Assembly: GCF_016745275.1 (NCBI RefSeq)
Contig: NZ_JADOEP010000013.1
Location: 1 to 64,000 of the forward strand
DNA length: 64,000 nt
Reading direction: 5' to 3'
Source of the DNA: Enterococcus sp. BWB1-3
GTDB taxonomy: Bacteria > Bacillota > Bacilli > Lactobacillales > Enterococcaceae
Shown here: positions 36,990 through 45,278 of the stretch, piece by piece
Position numbering within the stretch: position 1 is the stretch's first letter
How the letters are laid out: each line of letters begins with the position of its first letter
Program-made: the position numbers and the translations under genes
Notes under the pieces: generated by a model
The model's database searches: none
What the model saw: only the letters and a program-made list of their open reading frames with translations
What the model was told of the DNA's origin: nothing

Positions 36990-39296
36990 TTAGCTAATTC
37001 GCTTGTCTTCTGGAATCGTTACTTTCGCTTCTTCAGAATCGACTGTCATTGGACTGCCGTAAATAATGAAATGAATTTTATCCCCTTTCAGCACATTAAG
37101 CAATACCTCTTCCTTTGTTACCTTGACTTCCAAAATCGTCTTTCTGTATTCAATTCGGAATGTGTAGCTGTTCCATTGTTTTGGAAGAACAGGATTCAAA
37201 ATTAATTCCATTCCGTCACTGCGCAACCCGCCAAAGCCATAAACAATATTCATCCAGGCAGCAGCAAGCGACGTCGTATGCAGACCATCTTTGGTATTTC
37301 TATTGTAATCATCCAAATCCATCCGTGTTGAAAAGGAGAAAAATGACAATGCCTGATCAAACTTTCCCAGTTCTGCTGCTAAAATAGAGTGCACTGAAGG
37401 TGATAAAGAAGATTCGTGAATGGTCCGAGGTTCGTAATATTCATAATTTACCCGTTTTGATTCCTTAGTGAACCATTGATTATGGAGAAATTGAAACATC
37501 AGCACATCCGGCTGCTTGATCATGTCATTACGGTAAAGCCGATCATGTGCCCAGTGCTCATAAAGTGGAAACTGGGTTGGCGGAATCAAGTCAGCATCAA
37601 TATGCGGCAGATCAAAGAATCCTTTATTTTGCTCAATAATTCCTTCCGGACTTTTGTGGAGCCAAGTATTCTTGGCACATTTCCACCAATACTCGCGTTC
37701 TGTTTCTGTTACACCAGTTCGTTCTTTTAACTGCGCCAAAATTGCCGGTTTCTTTTCTGAAAGTTCACTTAAAACCATCAAAGTATAGGCAAATGTTTGT
37801 TGAGCCATGTAATTGGTGTAAGCATCGTGATTTACCATCATCTGAAATTCATCCGGTCCCATCACGCCATAAAAGCCAAACTGGTGAGATTGCTGCCCCC
37901 AATCGCCTCGGGAAGCCAAAAAACGGGAAATTTCCACCAGCATCTCAATTCCCTTTTCATAAAGAAACTCCTTATCACCTGTCAAATTGATATAATGCCA
38001 AACACCGTAAGCTACACCGGTGCTGGCTTGAAACTGACCATTGGCATATTCCCAAAATACACAGGCTTCTTTTCCGTTAATTGTCGAAACCGGATAACAC
38101 GCACCATGACAATCCAACTGAGTTGCTCTAATTCTGGCCTCGTTCAATGTTTCATAACGAAATTCCAAAAGATTTTTTGCTGCTTTCACATTATTAAACA
38201 GATAGTAAGGCAGACAGAATATTTCCGTATCCCAAAAGGTATACCCATTATAAACCTCGCCGGTCAACCCCTTGGCTCCGATATTATGTGTATGATCCTG
38301 TCCATGATAGGTCTGCTGCAGCTGGAAAATACAATAACGGATTCCCTGCTGATTCCTTTCATCGCCTTCAATCTGAATATCATAATGATCCCAGACAGTC
38401 TTCCAGTATTCTTCCTGATCTCTCTTTGCCTGATCATAAGTCAGCTGAGTCGCTTCAGTCAGCGTTTCAATTCCATCCTGCCAAAGCCTGTCAGGATTAT
38501 CTCCATTTTTACGGCTGATATTTGATGCAATTCTTTCGATCTCTGCTGCTTTTTTTTCAGTCAGAGAAAGCGTCATCTGAAAACCAATGAATCGTTCTTT
38601 TTCAACCAATTTCTTCTGGTACTCCTGATTCACCTGAATATGGCAGCCGGCAAAAACTTCTTGTCTGGTAGAGGTAGTCTCACAAAGTATGCCTAAATCA
38701 GCTCCCATATCTCCCTTCTTTTGTTCTTTCCAAAAGGAAAGGGGATCGTGTCCATCTCTGGTATCGAAATCAATCCCCATCAGCACATTGATTTCGCCGG
38801 AAAAATTAAGCGGCTCCAGCGTTATTTTCTGATAACCGTTTGTAGATATTTCCATATGCAAAAAACGTTCAAATGTTAATCTCAGCTCTTTACCAAATTG
38901 TGTACGCCAAGTAAAGGTGCGGGTCATTGTCCCTTTTTTCAAATCTAAAACACGAGTAAAATCTTCAAAAAATATCTGGTTTAAATCCAGCTGTTCATTC
39001 TCCAGTTCAATTCTGACATACAGCCAGTCAACCGAATTAATCATAAAATGAGGTCTTTTGACAACGCCTCTATAATTTGTATCTCTTTCTGTGCGGCTGT
39101 ATTCATAAATCCCGTTAAAATAGCTGCCTAATAGTGTTTCACCGGTTGTCCCTTCTTCAAAGTATCCGCGTACACCCATATATTCATTGGCCTGTGAAAA
39201 AATTGACTCATCGACTTTTGCATGCTTAGGGTCAAATCCCTCTTCAATAATTTTCCAGGGATCTACTTTCAAATGTTCATCCGCAATTTTTGCCAT
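36990..39296 (-). CDS. Glycoside hydrolase family 65 phosphorylase, second paralogue
   Basis: A 768-residue GH65 protein. The N-terminal domain carries ANEYMGVRGYFEEGTTG, the catalytic barrel has YTFWDTEIFCLPYYLF near residue 345, and the catalytic Glu is predicted in VMGPDEFQMMVNHDAYTN near 485. The phosphate-site motif is HESSLSPSVHSI. The DEFQMM pattern differs from maltose phosphorylase and from the downstream paralogue; nigerose-type phosphorylase is one possibility, but specificity cannot be fixed by eye. It precedes the other GH65 gene by 165 bp on the same strand and is the first gene after the promoter at 39472-39501. Probably the two process different linkages from one oligosaccharide source. 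Confidence 0.85.
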   Translation of the reverse strand: MAKIADEHLKVDPWKIIEEGFDPKHAKVDESIFSQANEYMGVRGYFEEGTTGETLLGSYFNGIYEYSRTERDTNYRGVVKRPHFMINSVDWLYVRIELENEQLDLNQIFFEDFTRVLDLKKGTMTRTFTWRTQFGKELRLTFERFLHMEISTNGYQKITLEPLNFSGEINVLMGIDFDTRDGHDPLSFWKEQKKGDMGADLGILCETTSTRQEVFAGCHIQVNQEYQKKLVEKERFIGFQMTLSLTEKKAAEIERIASNISRKNGDNPDRLWQDGIETLTEATQLTYDQAKRDQEEYWKTVWDHYDIQIEGDERNQQGIRYCIFQLQQTYHGQDHTHNIGAKGLTGEVYNGYTFWDTEIFCLPYYLFNNVKAAKNLLEFRYETLNEARIRATQLDCHGACYPVSTINGKEACVFWEYANGQFQASTGVAYGVWHYINLTGDKEFLYEKGIEMLVEISRFLASRGDWGQQSHQFGFYGVMGPDEFQMMVNHDAYTNYMAQQTFAYTLMVLSELSEKKPAILAQLKERTGVTETEREYWWKCAKNTWLHKSPEGIIEQNKGFFDLPHIDADLIPPTQFPLYEHWAHDRLYRNDMIKQPDVLMFQFLHNQWFTKESKRVNYEYYEPRTIHESSLSPSVHSILAAELGKFDQALSFFSFSTRMDLDDYNRNTKDGLHTTSLAAAWMNIVYGFGGLRSDGMELILNPVLPKQWNSYTFRIEYRKTILEVKVTKEEVLLNVLKGDKIHFIIYGSPMTVDSEEAKVTIPEDKRIS

Positions 39297-39471
39297 AATT
39301 TAAAACACCGCCTTTTCTTTATTTGACTGTTCCACGCATAAACAACCTCTATCAGATCCTATTCAGTCTCCCTATTCATTCCTGAACACTTTTCCAGCTG
39401 CTGCAGCCCTTATCTGTATAAAATGCTCCTTCCCTTTTAGCAGCAGGTCCTTTTACTATTACTTACTGGTC

Positions 39472-39501
39472 ATTATATCGGTAATTCAAAAAAGGATGCA
39501 A
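39472..39501 (-). promoter_or_regulatory. Promoter of the GH65 genes
   Basis: TTGCAT (39496-39501), 18-nt spacer, TATAAT (39472-39477) on the minus strand, about 175 nt upstream of the first GH65 start. The long leader between shows no clear operator or cre site. Confidence 0.5.
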
Positions 39502-39591
39502 ATGTTCTAACTGATTCAGGTACCATATTTATCAAATCTTTCCTTCTTAATCCCCTCTTTCTTTTAGCAAACTGGATACTTTCCCGAAAAC

Positions 39592-39632
39592 AAAAAAAAG
39601 ATAAAACCAGCACTATCTGCTTGTTTCATCTT
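39592..39632 (-). terminator. Terminator of the DUF1831 gene
   Basis: A 10-bp stem (39598-39607 with 39623-39632, one G-U) followed by eight T residues on the minus strand. Confidence 0.8.
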
Positions 39633-39661
39633 TTCATTTACTTACCATAACTTTTCGATAA

Positions 39662-40003
39662 TCAGACTTTTTCCAGCACTCCCCGGCTGATCATGCCGTC
39701 CATCAGAAAGTAAAATTTTTCCTGGCTCATGTCATGCTGTTCGTTTTTAAAAATATTCATCGATTTCAAGCCGTTTGCTGTGGTTACTGACATTTTCAAT
39801 GTCTTCAGATCATTGGAAATAGTGATTTTCAGCTTAAAGCCTTCCTTACTCTGAGGCGTTGCATCCAATGAACGAATTAACTGGAAATTGCCTGAATTAG
39901 TCTCTGTGAATCCATTATCTCTTAGTGTATATCTTTTTGCAGCGGGATTCACTTTGTAAAAAACATCTGATCCTTCAACTGCTGCCTTTTCTTGAAAAGC
40001 CAT
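39662..40003 (-). CDS. DUF1831 family protein
   Basis: A 113-residue protein with the DUF1831 pattern (YKVNPAAKRYTLRDNGFTETNSGNFQLIRSLD). The family is found in Lactobacillales beside cysteine desulfurase and mnmA and is probably linked to sulfur transfer or Fe-S chemistry, although no activity is proven; no conserved Cys is present here. The frame opens at GTG 40012, but ATG 40003 has GAGGGG at eight bases and is preferred. It lies 82 bases downstream of the desulfurase gene on the same strand, probably co-transcribed, and ends in a good terminator. Confidence 0.8.
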   Translation of the reverse strand: MAFQEKAAVEGSDVFYKVNPAAKRYTLRDNGFTETNSGNFQLIRSLDATPQSKEGFKLKITISNDLKTLKMSVTTANGLKSMNIFKNEQHDMSQEKFYFLMDGMISRGVLEKV

Positions 40004-40085
40004 TTTTTTCACCCCTCTATTTCATTTCACCTTTTATTATAGTAGTTAATTATTTCTTTTTCCAGCCCTATTCAGAAAATCTCCC

Positions 40086-41231
40086 TCAGGATTTCAAGCG
40101 TTCAATACTTTGAATCAGACTCTTGGTAAATATTTCAATCTCATTTTCCGAATTTCTATATCCGAAACTGATACGGATTGATTCTTTTACTGCCGGACTT
40201 TCCTCGCCATACATTGCTGCAAGGACATGCGAAGGCTCAACCGTTCCCGCTGTACAGGCAGATCCTGTAGAAACAGCTGTCCCGTTAAGATCCAAGTGCA
40301 TCAGGAGCAAATCATTCGGAATCCCCTTGATCCAAATATTCAAAATATGGGACAGCTTTCCGTCCAGCGAGCCGTTTACTTGGTAGTCAATACTGTTTTC
40401 TTCCAGCTTCTGAAGGATCATTTTCTGAAAGCGGCTGTTTCTATTCTTCATTTCTTCTTTCACTTCTGGAGTCAGCAACTCCACTGCTTTGCCCATTCCG
40501 GAAATCCCAGGTAAATTCTCTGTTCCTGCCCGCCGTTTTTCTTCCTGTTCACCGCCTCGAATCAGCGGTTCAAAAGGGACACCATCACGCTTATACAAAA
40601 AACCAACACCCTTTGGTCCGTTAATCTTATGTGCAGAGACACTAAGAAGATCTACCCCCAGCTTCTCGACATCTACACTTTCAGAGCCATAGACTTGAAC
40701 AGCGTCTGTATGAAAAAATGCCTGATGATCTTTCAACAGCTCACCAATTTCTTTAATCGGCATCAGCTGCCCAGTTTCATTGTTGCCTGCCATTACAGAA
40801 ACAAGGATAGTCTCTTCTCTTAATGAAGATTGAACTGCTTCTATTGTAAGCTTTCCTGTCCTATCAACCGGCAGATAAGTAACGTCAAAGCCCAAAGTTT
40901 CCAGATACCTCATTGGCTGCAGAACTGCCAAATGTTCAACAGCTGTTGTGATAATGTGGCTGCCTTTACCTTTCATTTTTATCGCTGTTTCGACGATTGC
41001 TGTATTGTCGCCCTCAGTTCCGCCGCTGGTAAAAATAATTTCGTGAGGTGTGGCATTGATGCTTCCGGCAATAATCTGACGGACAGCTTCCAGCTTCCGA
41101 TGAGCCTCTCGTCCAACACCATGGATACTGGATGGATTTCCAAAAATATCCCGCATAACAGCTGTCATTTCTTCAATTACATCCGGATGCATGGGAGTTG
41201 TTCCTGCATGATCTAAATAAATGTACTTCAT
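40086..41231 (-). CDS. Cysteine desulfurase (IscS/NifS family)
   Basis: A 381-residue PLP enzyme that takes sulfur from cysteine as an enzyme-bound persulfide for tRNA thiolation or Fe-S clusters. The start MKYIYLDHAGTTP is typical. The PLP lysine is in SVSAHKINGPKGVGFLY near residue 202, His in TTAVEHLAVL near 102, and the active-site Cys in the mobile loop GSACTAGTVEPSHVL near 325. It is of the IscS/NifS group rather than SufS. With DUF1831 downstream and MnmA elsewhere in the window, it is the likely sulfur donor for 2-thiouridine synthesis. AAAGGA lies upstream of the ATG. Confidence 0.92.
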   Translation of the reverse strand: MKYIYLDHAGTTPMHPDVIEEMTAVMRDIFGNPSSIHGVGREAHRKLEAVRQIIAGSINATPHEIIFTSGGTEGDNTAIVETAIKMKGKGSHIITTAVEHLAVLQPMRYLETLGFDVTYLPVDRTGKLTIEAVQSSLREETILVSVMAGNNETGQLMPIKEIGELLKDHQAFFHTDAVQVYGSESVDVEKLGVDLLSVSAHKINGPKGVGFLYKRDGVPFEPLIRGGEQEEKRRAGTENLPGISGMGKAVELLTPEVKEEMKNRNSRFQKMILQKLEENSIDYQVNGSLDGKLSHILNIWIKGIPNDLLLMHLDLNGTAVSTGSACTAGTVEPSHVLAAMYGEESPAVKESIRISFGYRNSENEIEIFTKSLIQSIERLKS

Positions 41232-41304
41232 CGGATTACGTCCTTTCTCAACAATTTCATTTTGAATTATTCTAGCATAGAGAAGTATGTTACTCCAACT
41301 ATCC

Positions 41305-42204
41305 TTACTTTTCCATTAATGAATGCTCTTTTTTGTATAGCAGCATCGTACTGTAGGCAAAAACCACAATGCCCAGCCAGATGAAGCTGAACGCTGCAAG
41401 CTGAGCCATTGTGTAAGGCTCACGAAACAGGAAAACCGCAAATAGCAACATAATTGTCGGATTGATATACTGAATAAAGCCAATAATAATATAAGATATT
41501 CTCTTTGCCGCTTCCGCAAACAACAGTAGAGGAATAGCCGTGACAATACCAGCTCCCATCAGCAGAATAGTTGTACTTACTCCATAATTCATGAATCCCT
41601 GTTCAGAAAAGAACAGCAGATAAATCAGCGCAATCGGCAGAATTACCAAGGTTTCCAAGGCCAATCCACTATAAGAACTGACATTGATCTGCTTCTTTAT
41701 CAGTCCGTAAAAACTAAAAGAAAAAGCCATAATCAGTGAAGCATAGGGAATGACTCCTGTTTGAACCGTTAAGAGAATGACACCGGTTAATGCAAGCAGA
41801 CAGGCAGTAATTCCAGCACGGTTAAGTTTTTCTTTTAAAATCACCGTCCCAAACAGAACATTCACTAATGGATTCATATAATAACCCAGGCTGGCTTCAG
41901 TCACTCTTCCCTGACCGACTGAATAAATAAAGGTAAACCAGTTAATAGAAATCAGGATCGCTGCAGTAATGATACCCAGTGTTTTCTTTCGATCGTTTAA
42001 AATAACTTTCGTTTCATTTAAAAATATCTTGCCGCGTCTGGTTACCAGAATATATAGGCCCATAAATAGAAATGACCAAAAGATCCGATAGCAGAGAATC
42101 GCCAGTGATTCCACTTCTGAAAGAAGCTTCCAGTAAAGAGGAATAATCCCCCACAAAACATAAGCACTGATACCTAAAGTAATCCCCTTTTTCTGTTCGT
42201 TCAT
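41305..42204 (-). CDS. rarD: RarD-like EamA-family transporter
   Basis: A 299-residue membrane protein with ten helices in two EamA repeats. The N-terminus GITLGISAYVLWGIIPLYWKLL and the segment EASLGYYMNPLVNVLFG are typical of RarD proteins (named for chloramphenicol sensitivity in some bacteria; substrate unknown). The ATG at 42204 follows AGGGAG and is preferred to an ATG five codons upstream. It is a single-gene unit between the desulfurase and prs genes. A drug/metabolite exporter or amino-acid permease role is possible. Confidence 0.85.
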   Translation of the reverse strand: MNEQKKGITLGISAYVLWGIIPLYWKLLSEVESLAILCYRIFWSFLFMGLYILVTRRGKIFLNETKVILNDRKKTLGIITAAILISINWFTFIYSVGQGRVTEASLGYYMNPLVNVLFGTVILKEKLNRAGITACLLALTGVILLTVQTGVIPYASLIMAFSFSFYGLIKKQINVSSYSGLALETLVILPIALIYLLFFSEQGFMNYGVSTTILLMGAGIVTAIPLLLFAEAAKRISYIIIGFIQYINPTIMLLFAVFLFREPYTMAQLAAFSFIWLGIVVFAYSTMLLYKKEHSLMEK

Positions 42205-42295
42205 ACAATCTCCCTTCATTTTAAAACAGCAATTAACATATCAGGCAGTCACCTGTATTCTATAGCTGTTCAAAACTCCTATACCTCATTGAAGA

Positions 42296-42340
42296 TAAAA
42301 AGAGTAAGGCAGCCGCTGACAAATCGACTTGCCTCACTCT
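42296..42340 (-). terminator. Terminator of the prs paralogue
   Basis: An 11-bp stem (42301-42311 with 42330-42340, one G-U) with T residues following on the minus strand. Confidence 0.8.
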
Positions 42341-42364
42341 CTTCCTCAGGTCTTGTCTGTTTCT

Positions 42365-43330
42365 TTATTTATTCAAACGGAACAGCGGACTCATTGGTGT
42401 ATTCTCATGGATACGTTTCAAGGCTTCGCCCATAAGCTCCGCACAGGAAACAACCATCAGCTCTTCCGGTTTTCGTTCTTCAGTAATGGCGACAGAATCA
42501 GTCACACAAAGCTGCTGAATGGGTGAATCATCAATCAGCTTCTTGGCTCCTTCAGATAATAACCCATGAGAACCGCAGGCATAAATTTCTGCTGCACCAT
42601 TTTCAGCCAGTATTTCTGCTGCTGTCGTCAATGTTTCTCCAGTGTTTATAATGTCATCTACCAGAATACAGGTTTTTCCTTCTACTTCTCCAATTACGTA
42701 ACCTGAGCGTTTTCCACCATCTGTTTCCACCTGATCAACAATAGCCAGAGAAGCATCCAGATACTCTGACAGACTACGGGCACGCTGTACACCGCTGTTT
42801 TTAGGTGAAACAACCACAACATCCTCTCCGGTCAATTTTTGATCTAGATAGTGCTGTGCAAACAACGGCATAGTAAATAGATTATCAACTGGAATATCAA
42901 AAAATCCCTGAACCTGTACAGTATGCAGATCCAGTGTTAAAAGACGACTCGCTCCGGCTTCCACCAACATATTTGCAACCAATTTAGCCGTAATCGGTTC
43001 TCTTGGTTTCGCTGTCCGGTCCTGACGTGCATATCCATAATACGGCAGGATGACATTGATCGTTTTGGCACTGGCTCTTTTCAATGCATCGATCATTATT
43101 AACAGCTCCATTAAGTGATCGTTTACAGGTGCATTGGTTGACTGAATCAGGTAGACATGATCTCCCCGAATACTTTCTTCAATGTTGATCTGTATTTCTC
43201 CGTCACTAAATTGTCGGACAGTGCTTTTTCCTAATTCCGTTCCAACAACCTCAGCTATCTTTTCTGCTAAAGGCTGATTGGCATTTAAACTAAAAATCCG
43301 CAACGTTTCATCCTTATATTTCCGGCCCAT
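42365..43330 (-). CDS. prs: Ribose-phosphate pyrophosphokinase (second, divergent paralogue)
   Basis: A 321-residue PRPP synthetase: ATP + ribose 5-phosphate to PRPP + AMP. Clear motifs are [26 protein letters not shown] near residue 98, [14 protein letters not shown] near 128 and the PRPP loop [17 protein letters not shown] near 218. The usual metal/ribose-phosphate segment VVSPDHGGVTRAR is changed to [15 protein letters not shown] near 170, an alteration typical of a second lactobacillales copy. Activity may therefore differ from the housekeeping enzyme. The ATG at 43330 is nine bases after GGAGGAAG; an open frame extends upstream without a site. Single-gene unit. Confidence 0.88.
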   Translation of the reverse strand: MGRKYKDETLRIFSLNANQPLAEKIAEVVGTELGKSTVRQFSDGEIQINIEESIRGDHVYLIQSTNAPVNDHLMELLIMIDALKRASAKTINVILPYYGYARQDRTAKPREPITAKLVANMLVEAGASRLLTLDLHTVQVQGFFDIPVDNLFTMPLFAQHYLDQKLTGEDVVVVSPKNSGVQRARSLSEYLDASLAIVDQVETDGGKRSGYVIGEVEGKTCILVDDIINTGETLTTAAEILAENGAAEIYACGSHGLLSEGAKKLIDDSPIQQLCVTDSVAITEERKPEELMVVSCAELMGEALKRIHENTPMSPLFRLNK

Positions 43331-44004
43331 AACTTCCTCCATTTTTCTATTTTCTACGGTCTCCATTTTACCACTGATTGACAGAAAAATCATGGAACAT
43401 CATAAAAATATAAAACAAGAAATTTCTACGGCAAGATTACCTGCCTCTTGTCGAACAATACTCATCAAGTTTTATCTTCCTGCTTACCTTTCTAATGCAT
43501 GCATTTCATTGTATGTCTTTCCTTTCTTGAAGGTAATGATATTAGTATATTCAGCGATCTCGGAAAAGAGTATACGGAAGTTAGCGATACTGTCCTACAA
43601 ATGAATGTTCCAAACAAAGCGACCGTGATTATGAGATCATTCTTTTTTGATATGTCAGAGGAATCTCAAATGGGAGAAAGTGATCTTTATAAAGTGGTTA
43701 TTCCAATGAACCGCTCTCTCAAAATAATATGATTGTGATGGAAGTATTTTTTACTTAAAAAGATATTACCAAACTTGAAAAGATTTGTATTCTATCAGAA
43801 GAACACATAAAAAATAATCAGTGAAATTATTCAGCCAAGTATAATTGCTGCCAGATTTCAATGACTATCTACTAAAACACTAGCCCAAACAATCAACGCT
43901 TATGATAAAAAAATCCATAAATAGATTATTCAGAAAAGAACATTTTAAACTAAAAAGTGAAGAGACTCAGCCCAATTCTTTTATACAAATGAACTTTCAA
44001 CAGG
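43331..44004. pseudogene. Interval with an unidentified plus-strand gene remnant
   Basis: Between prs and the R3 repeat the plus strand reads DISIFSDLGKEYTEVSDTVLQMNVPNKATVIMRSF and continues to a TGA at 43730; after it DITKLEKICILSEEHIKNNQ appears near 43762-43820. The composition looks coding, but there is no proper start and no family that I recognise. It is probably the 3' end of a lost gene. Confidence 0.3.
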
Positions 44005-44146
44005 TTTGAATTCACCTATTCCCACTAAAAACCCTATTATATCAGCAGCTACAGAAGCTATTTTCTAAACAAATGAAATACGCTTCGAAATACTTCTAGT
44101 TCAACGTTTTTCTGTATTAGCTTCAAAAATTTTGGGTAAATTCAAA
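44005..44146. mobile_element. MITE-like repeat R3, copy B
   Basis: A 142-bp relative of the element at 21177-21297. It starts TTTGAATTCACC, ends GGGTAAATTCAAA, and shares the CTATTATATCAG and AAACAAATGAAATACGCTT interior, with about 20 extra bases near the right end. Confidence 0.6.
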
Positions 44147-44157
44147 TCAACAGATTA

Positions 44158-44186
44158 TTGACAAAGCCTTTTAAATTAGGTATTCT
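44158..44186 (+). promoter_or_regulatory. Promoter of tRNA-Thr
   Basis: TTGACA (44158-44163), 17-nt spacer, TATTCT (44181-44186), about 80 nt before the tRNA. Confidence 0.65.
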
Positions 44187-44266
44187 ATATCTTGTGCTGA
44201 GTGAGCAGTTGTCCTGATTCAAATGCACAAAAAGACAGAAGGTTATCTGATTAAATCTGTTGTTTT

Positions 44267-44337
44267 GCCTCGATAGTTAAATGGTATAACGCGAGCATGG
44301 TAAGCTCGTATTCCGAGTTCAATTCTCGGCCGAGGCT
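44267..44337 (+). tRNA. tRNA-Thr (anticodon GGU)
   Basis: A 71-nt cloverleaf: acceptor GCCTCGA/CCGAGGC with an A-C mismatch at the seventh pair, D stem GTTA/TAAC, anticodon stem CGAGC/GCTCG around the loop ATGGTAA (anticodon GGT in DNA), and T stem CCGAG/CTCGG with loop TTCAATT. CCA is not encoded. Position 32 is A, which is uncommon. Confidence 0.85.
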
Positions 44338-44771
44338 TCATTTTTTTATCACTTGAATTGCTCTGCACTTTGCAAAATTAAGTTGCAAATGAAAATCTTC
44401 AATCATTCCACAAACCAAAAGTTCCAATACGATAGCTTCATTTCTGATAATGCCAGCTGCCTCTTGACATATCTCGAAGGACAGTCGCTGAGCATCACGT
44501 CTGCCTTATTCGCTGTATAGGCTCCTCATCTCTGTTAAACACCGTCCATTCATCTGATAAAAGCTCTTTTAATTCTTCCTAATTCTATGCTAACATCAAT
44601 TTATTACAAAAATATGCTGCATATCCTTTTCTTTTTTCTCACTTTCGCTGATTTATTTGATTACAGTAAAGCATTTTCTGAAAAGCATCCACTTTCTCTG
44701 CAATGCGCAAGTAAGAATCATATTTACCCGGATTTCTTTAGTATTTCCAAGCACTCTCCTTTTCTCTATAT
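44338..44771. other. Interval after tRNA-Thr with possible coding remnants
   Basis: No intact gene. On the minus strand around 44487-44577 a stretch reads EELKELLSDEWTVFNRDEEPIQRIRQT before a stop, and an adjacent frame reads SRYVKRQLALSEMKLSYWNFW near 44400-44460. They may be remnants of one lost gene; I do not recognise it. Confidence 0.25.
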
Positions 44772-44816
44772 AAAAAACAGGTGCAGAAATACTATCAAAC
44801 TAGTATTTTTACACCT
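44772..44816 (-). terminator. Terminator of the sugar ABC/EIIB operon
   Basis: A 16-bp stem with one mismatch (44779-44794 with 44801-44816) followed by six T residues on the minus strand, about 105 nt after the EIIB stop. Confidence 0.75.
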
Positions 44817-44921
44817 ATTTTGCAAAAAACTCATTTTCAGTCCATTCGGCTGCCATCTCTTTATAATTTATTCTATTTTTAGGGGGCTAGAAAATCAAAA
44901 GATAATCCGAATGCTGAATAG

Positions 44922-45263
44922 TTATTTTCCTTTATTCAAAAGAGCCAGGCTTTCTTTCAAAACTGCTTCTCCATCAAGCGTCTCGTAATCCTCAGCTGAG
45001 ATCAGCTTGTAAGGAACAGCTTTATAATTAAGAAAATCTTTTAAACGATTAACCTCATATTTAGACTGTGGACCAATCAGCAGAGCATCAACCTCCTGTG
45101 TTTGAATAATTTGTTCCGCAATAATCGCAGGAGCTGAATACACGTGAACATTGATCTTCTGTTCATCGGCAGCCTGCTGGACATTTTTCACCAGCAGGCC
45201 TGTTGTAATTCCTGCAGTACAGATCAGCAGAATGGTCTTTTGTGAATCATTGGCAGTAGTCAT
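44922..45263 (-). CDS. PTS lactose/cellobiose-family IIB protein inside a sugar ABC operon
   Basis: A 113-residue protein with the PTS_IIB lactose/cellobiose fold. The P-loop-like phosphoacceptor segment ILLICTAGITTGLLV holds Cys 15 in place of the common CxxGMST form, and VDALLIGPQSKYEVNRLKDFL is the second conserved stretch. The gene starts 15 bases after the ABC permease stop with a very strong GGAGGAGGGAGGAG site, so it is part of that operon. No IIA or IIC is nearby. It may serve a PTS encoded elsewhere or act as a phosphorylation-dependent regulator of the transporter; the role is inferred from context only. Confidence 0.85.
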   Translation of the reverse strand: MTTANDSQKTILLICTAGITTGLLVKNVQQAADEQKINVHVYSAPAIIAEQIIQTQEVDALLIGPQSKYEVNRLKDFLNYKAVPYKLISAEDYETLDGEAVLKESLALLNKGK

Positions 45264-45278
45264 AGCTCCTCCCTCCTC

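Noticed and set aside
37797-38525. Plus-strand ORF of 242 codons
   Set aside because: Fully antisense to the GH65 gene, which has clear catalytic motifs.
44587-44988. Plus-strand ORF of 133 codons
   Set aside because: Runs through the terminator hairpin and into the EIIB gene antisense; no ribosome site.
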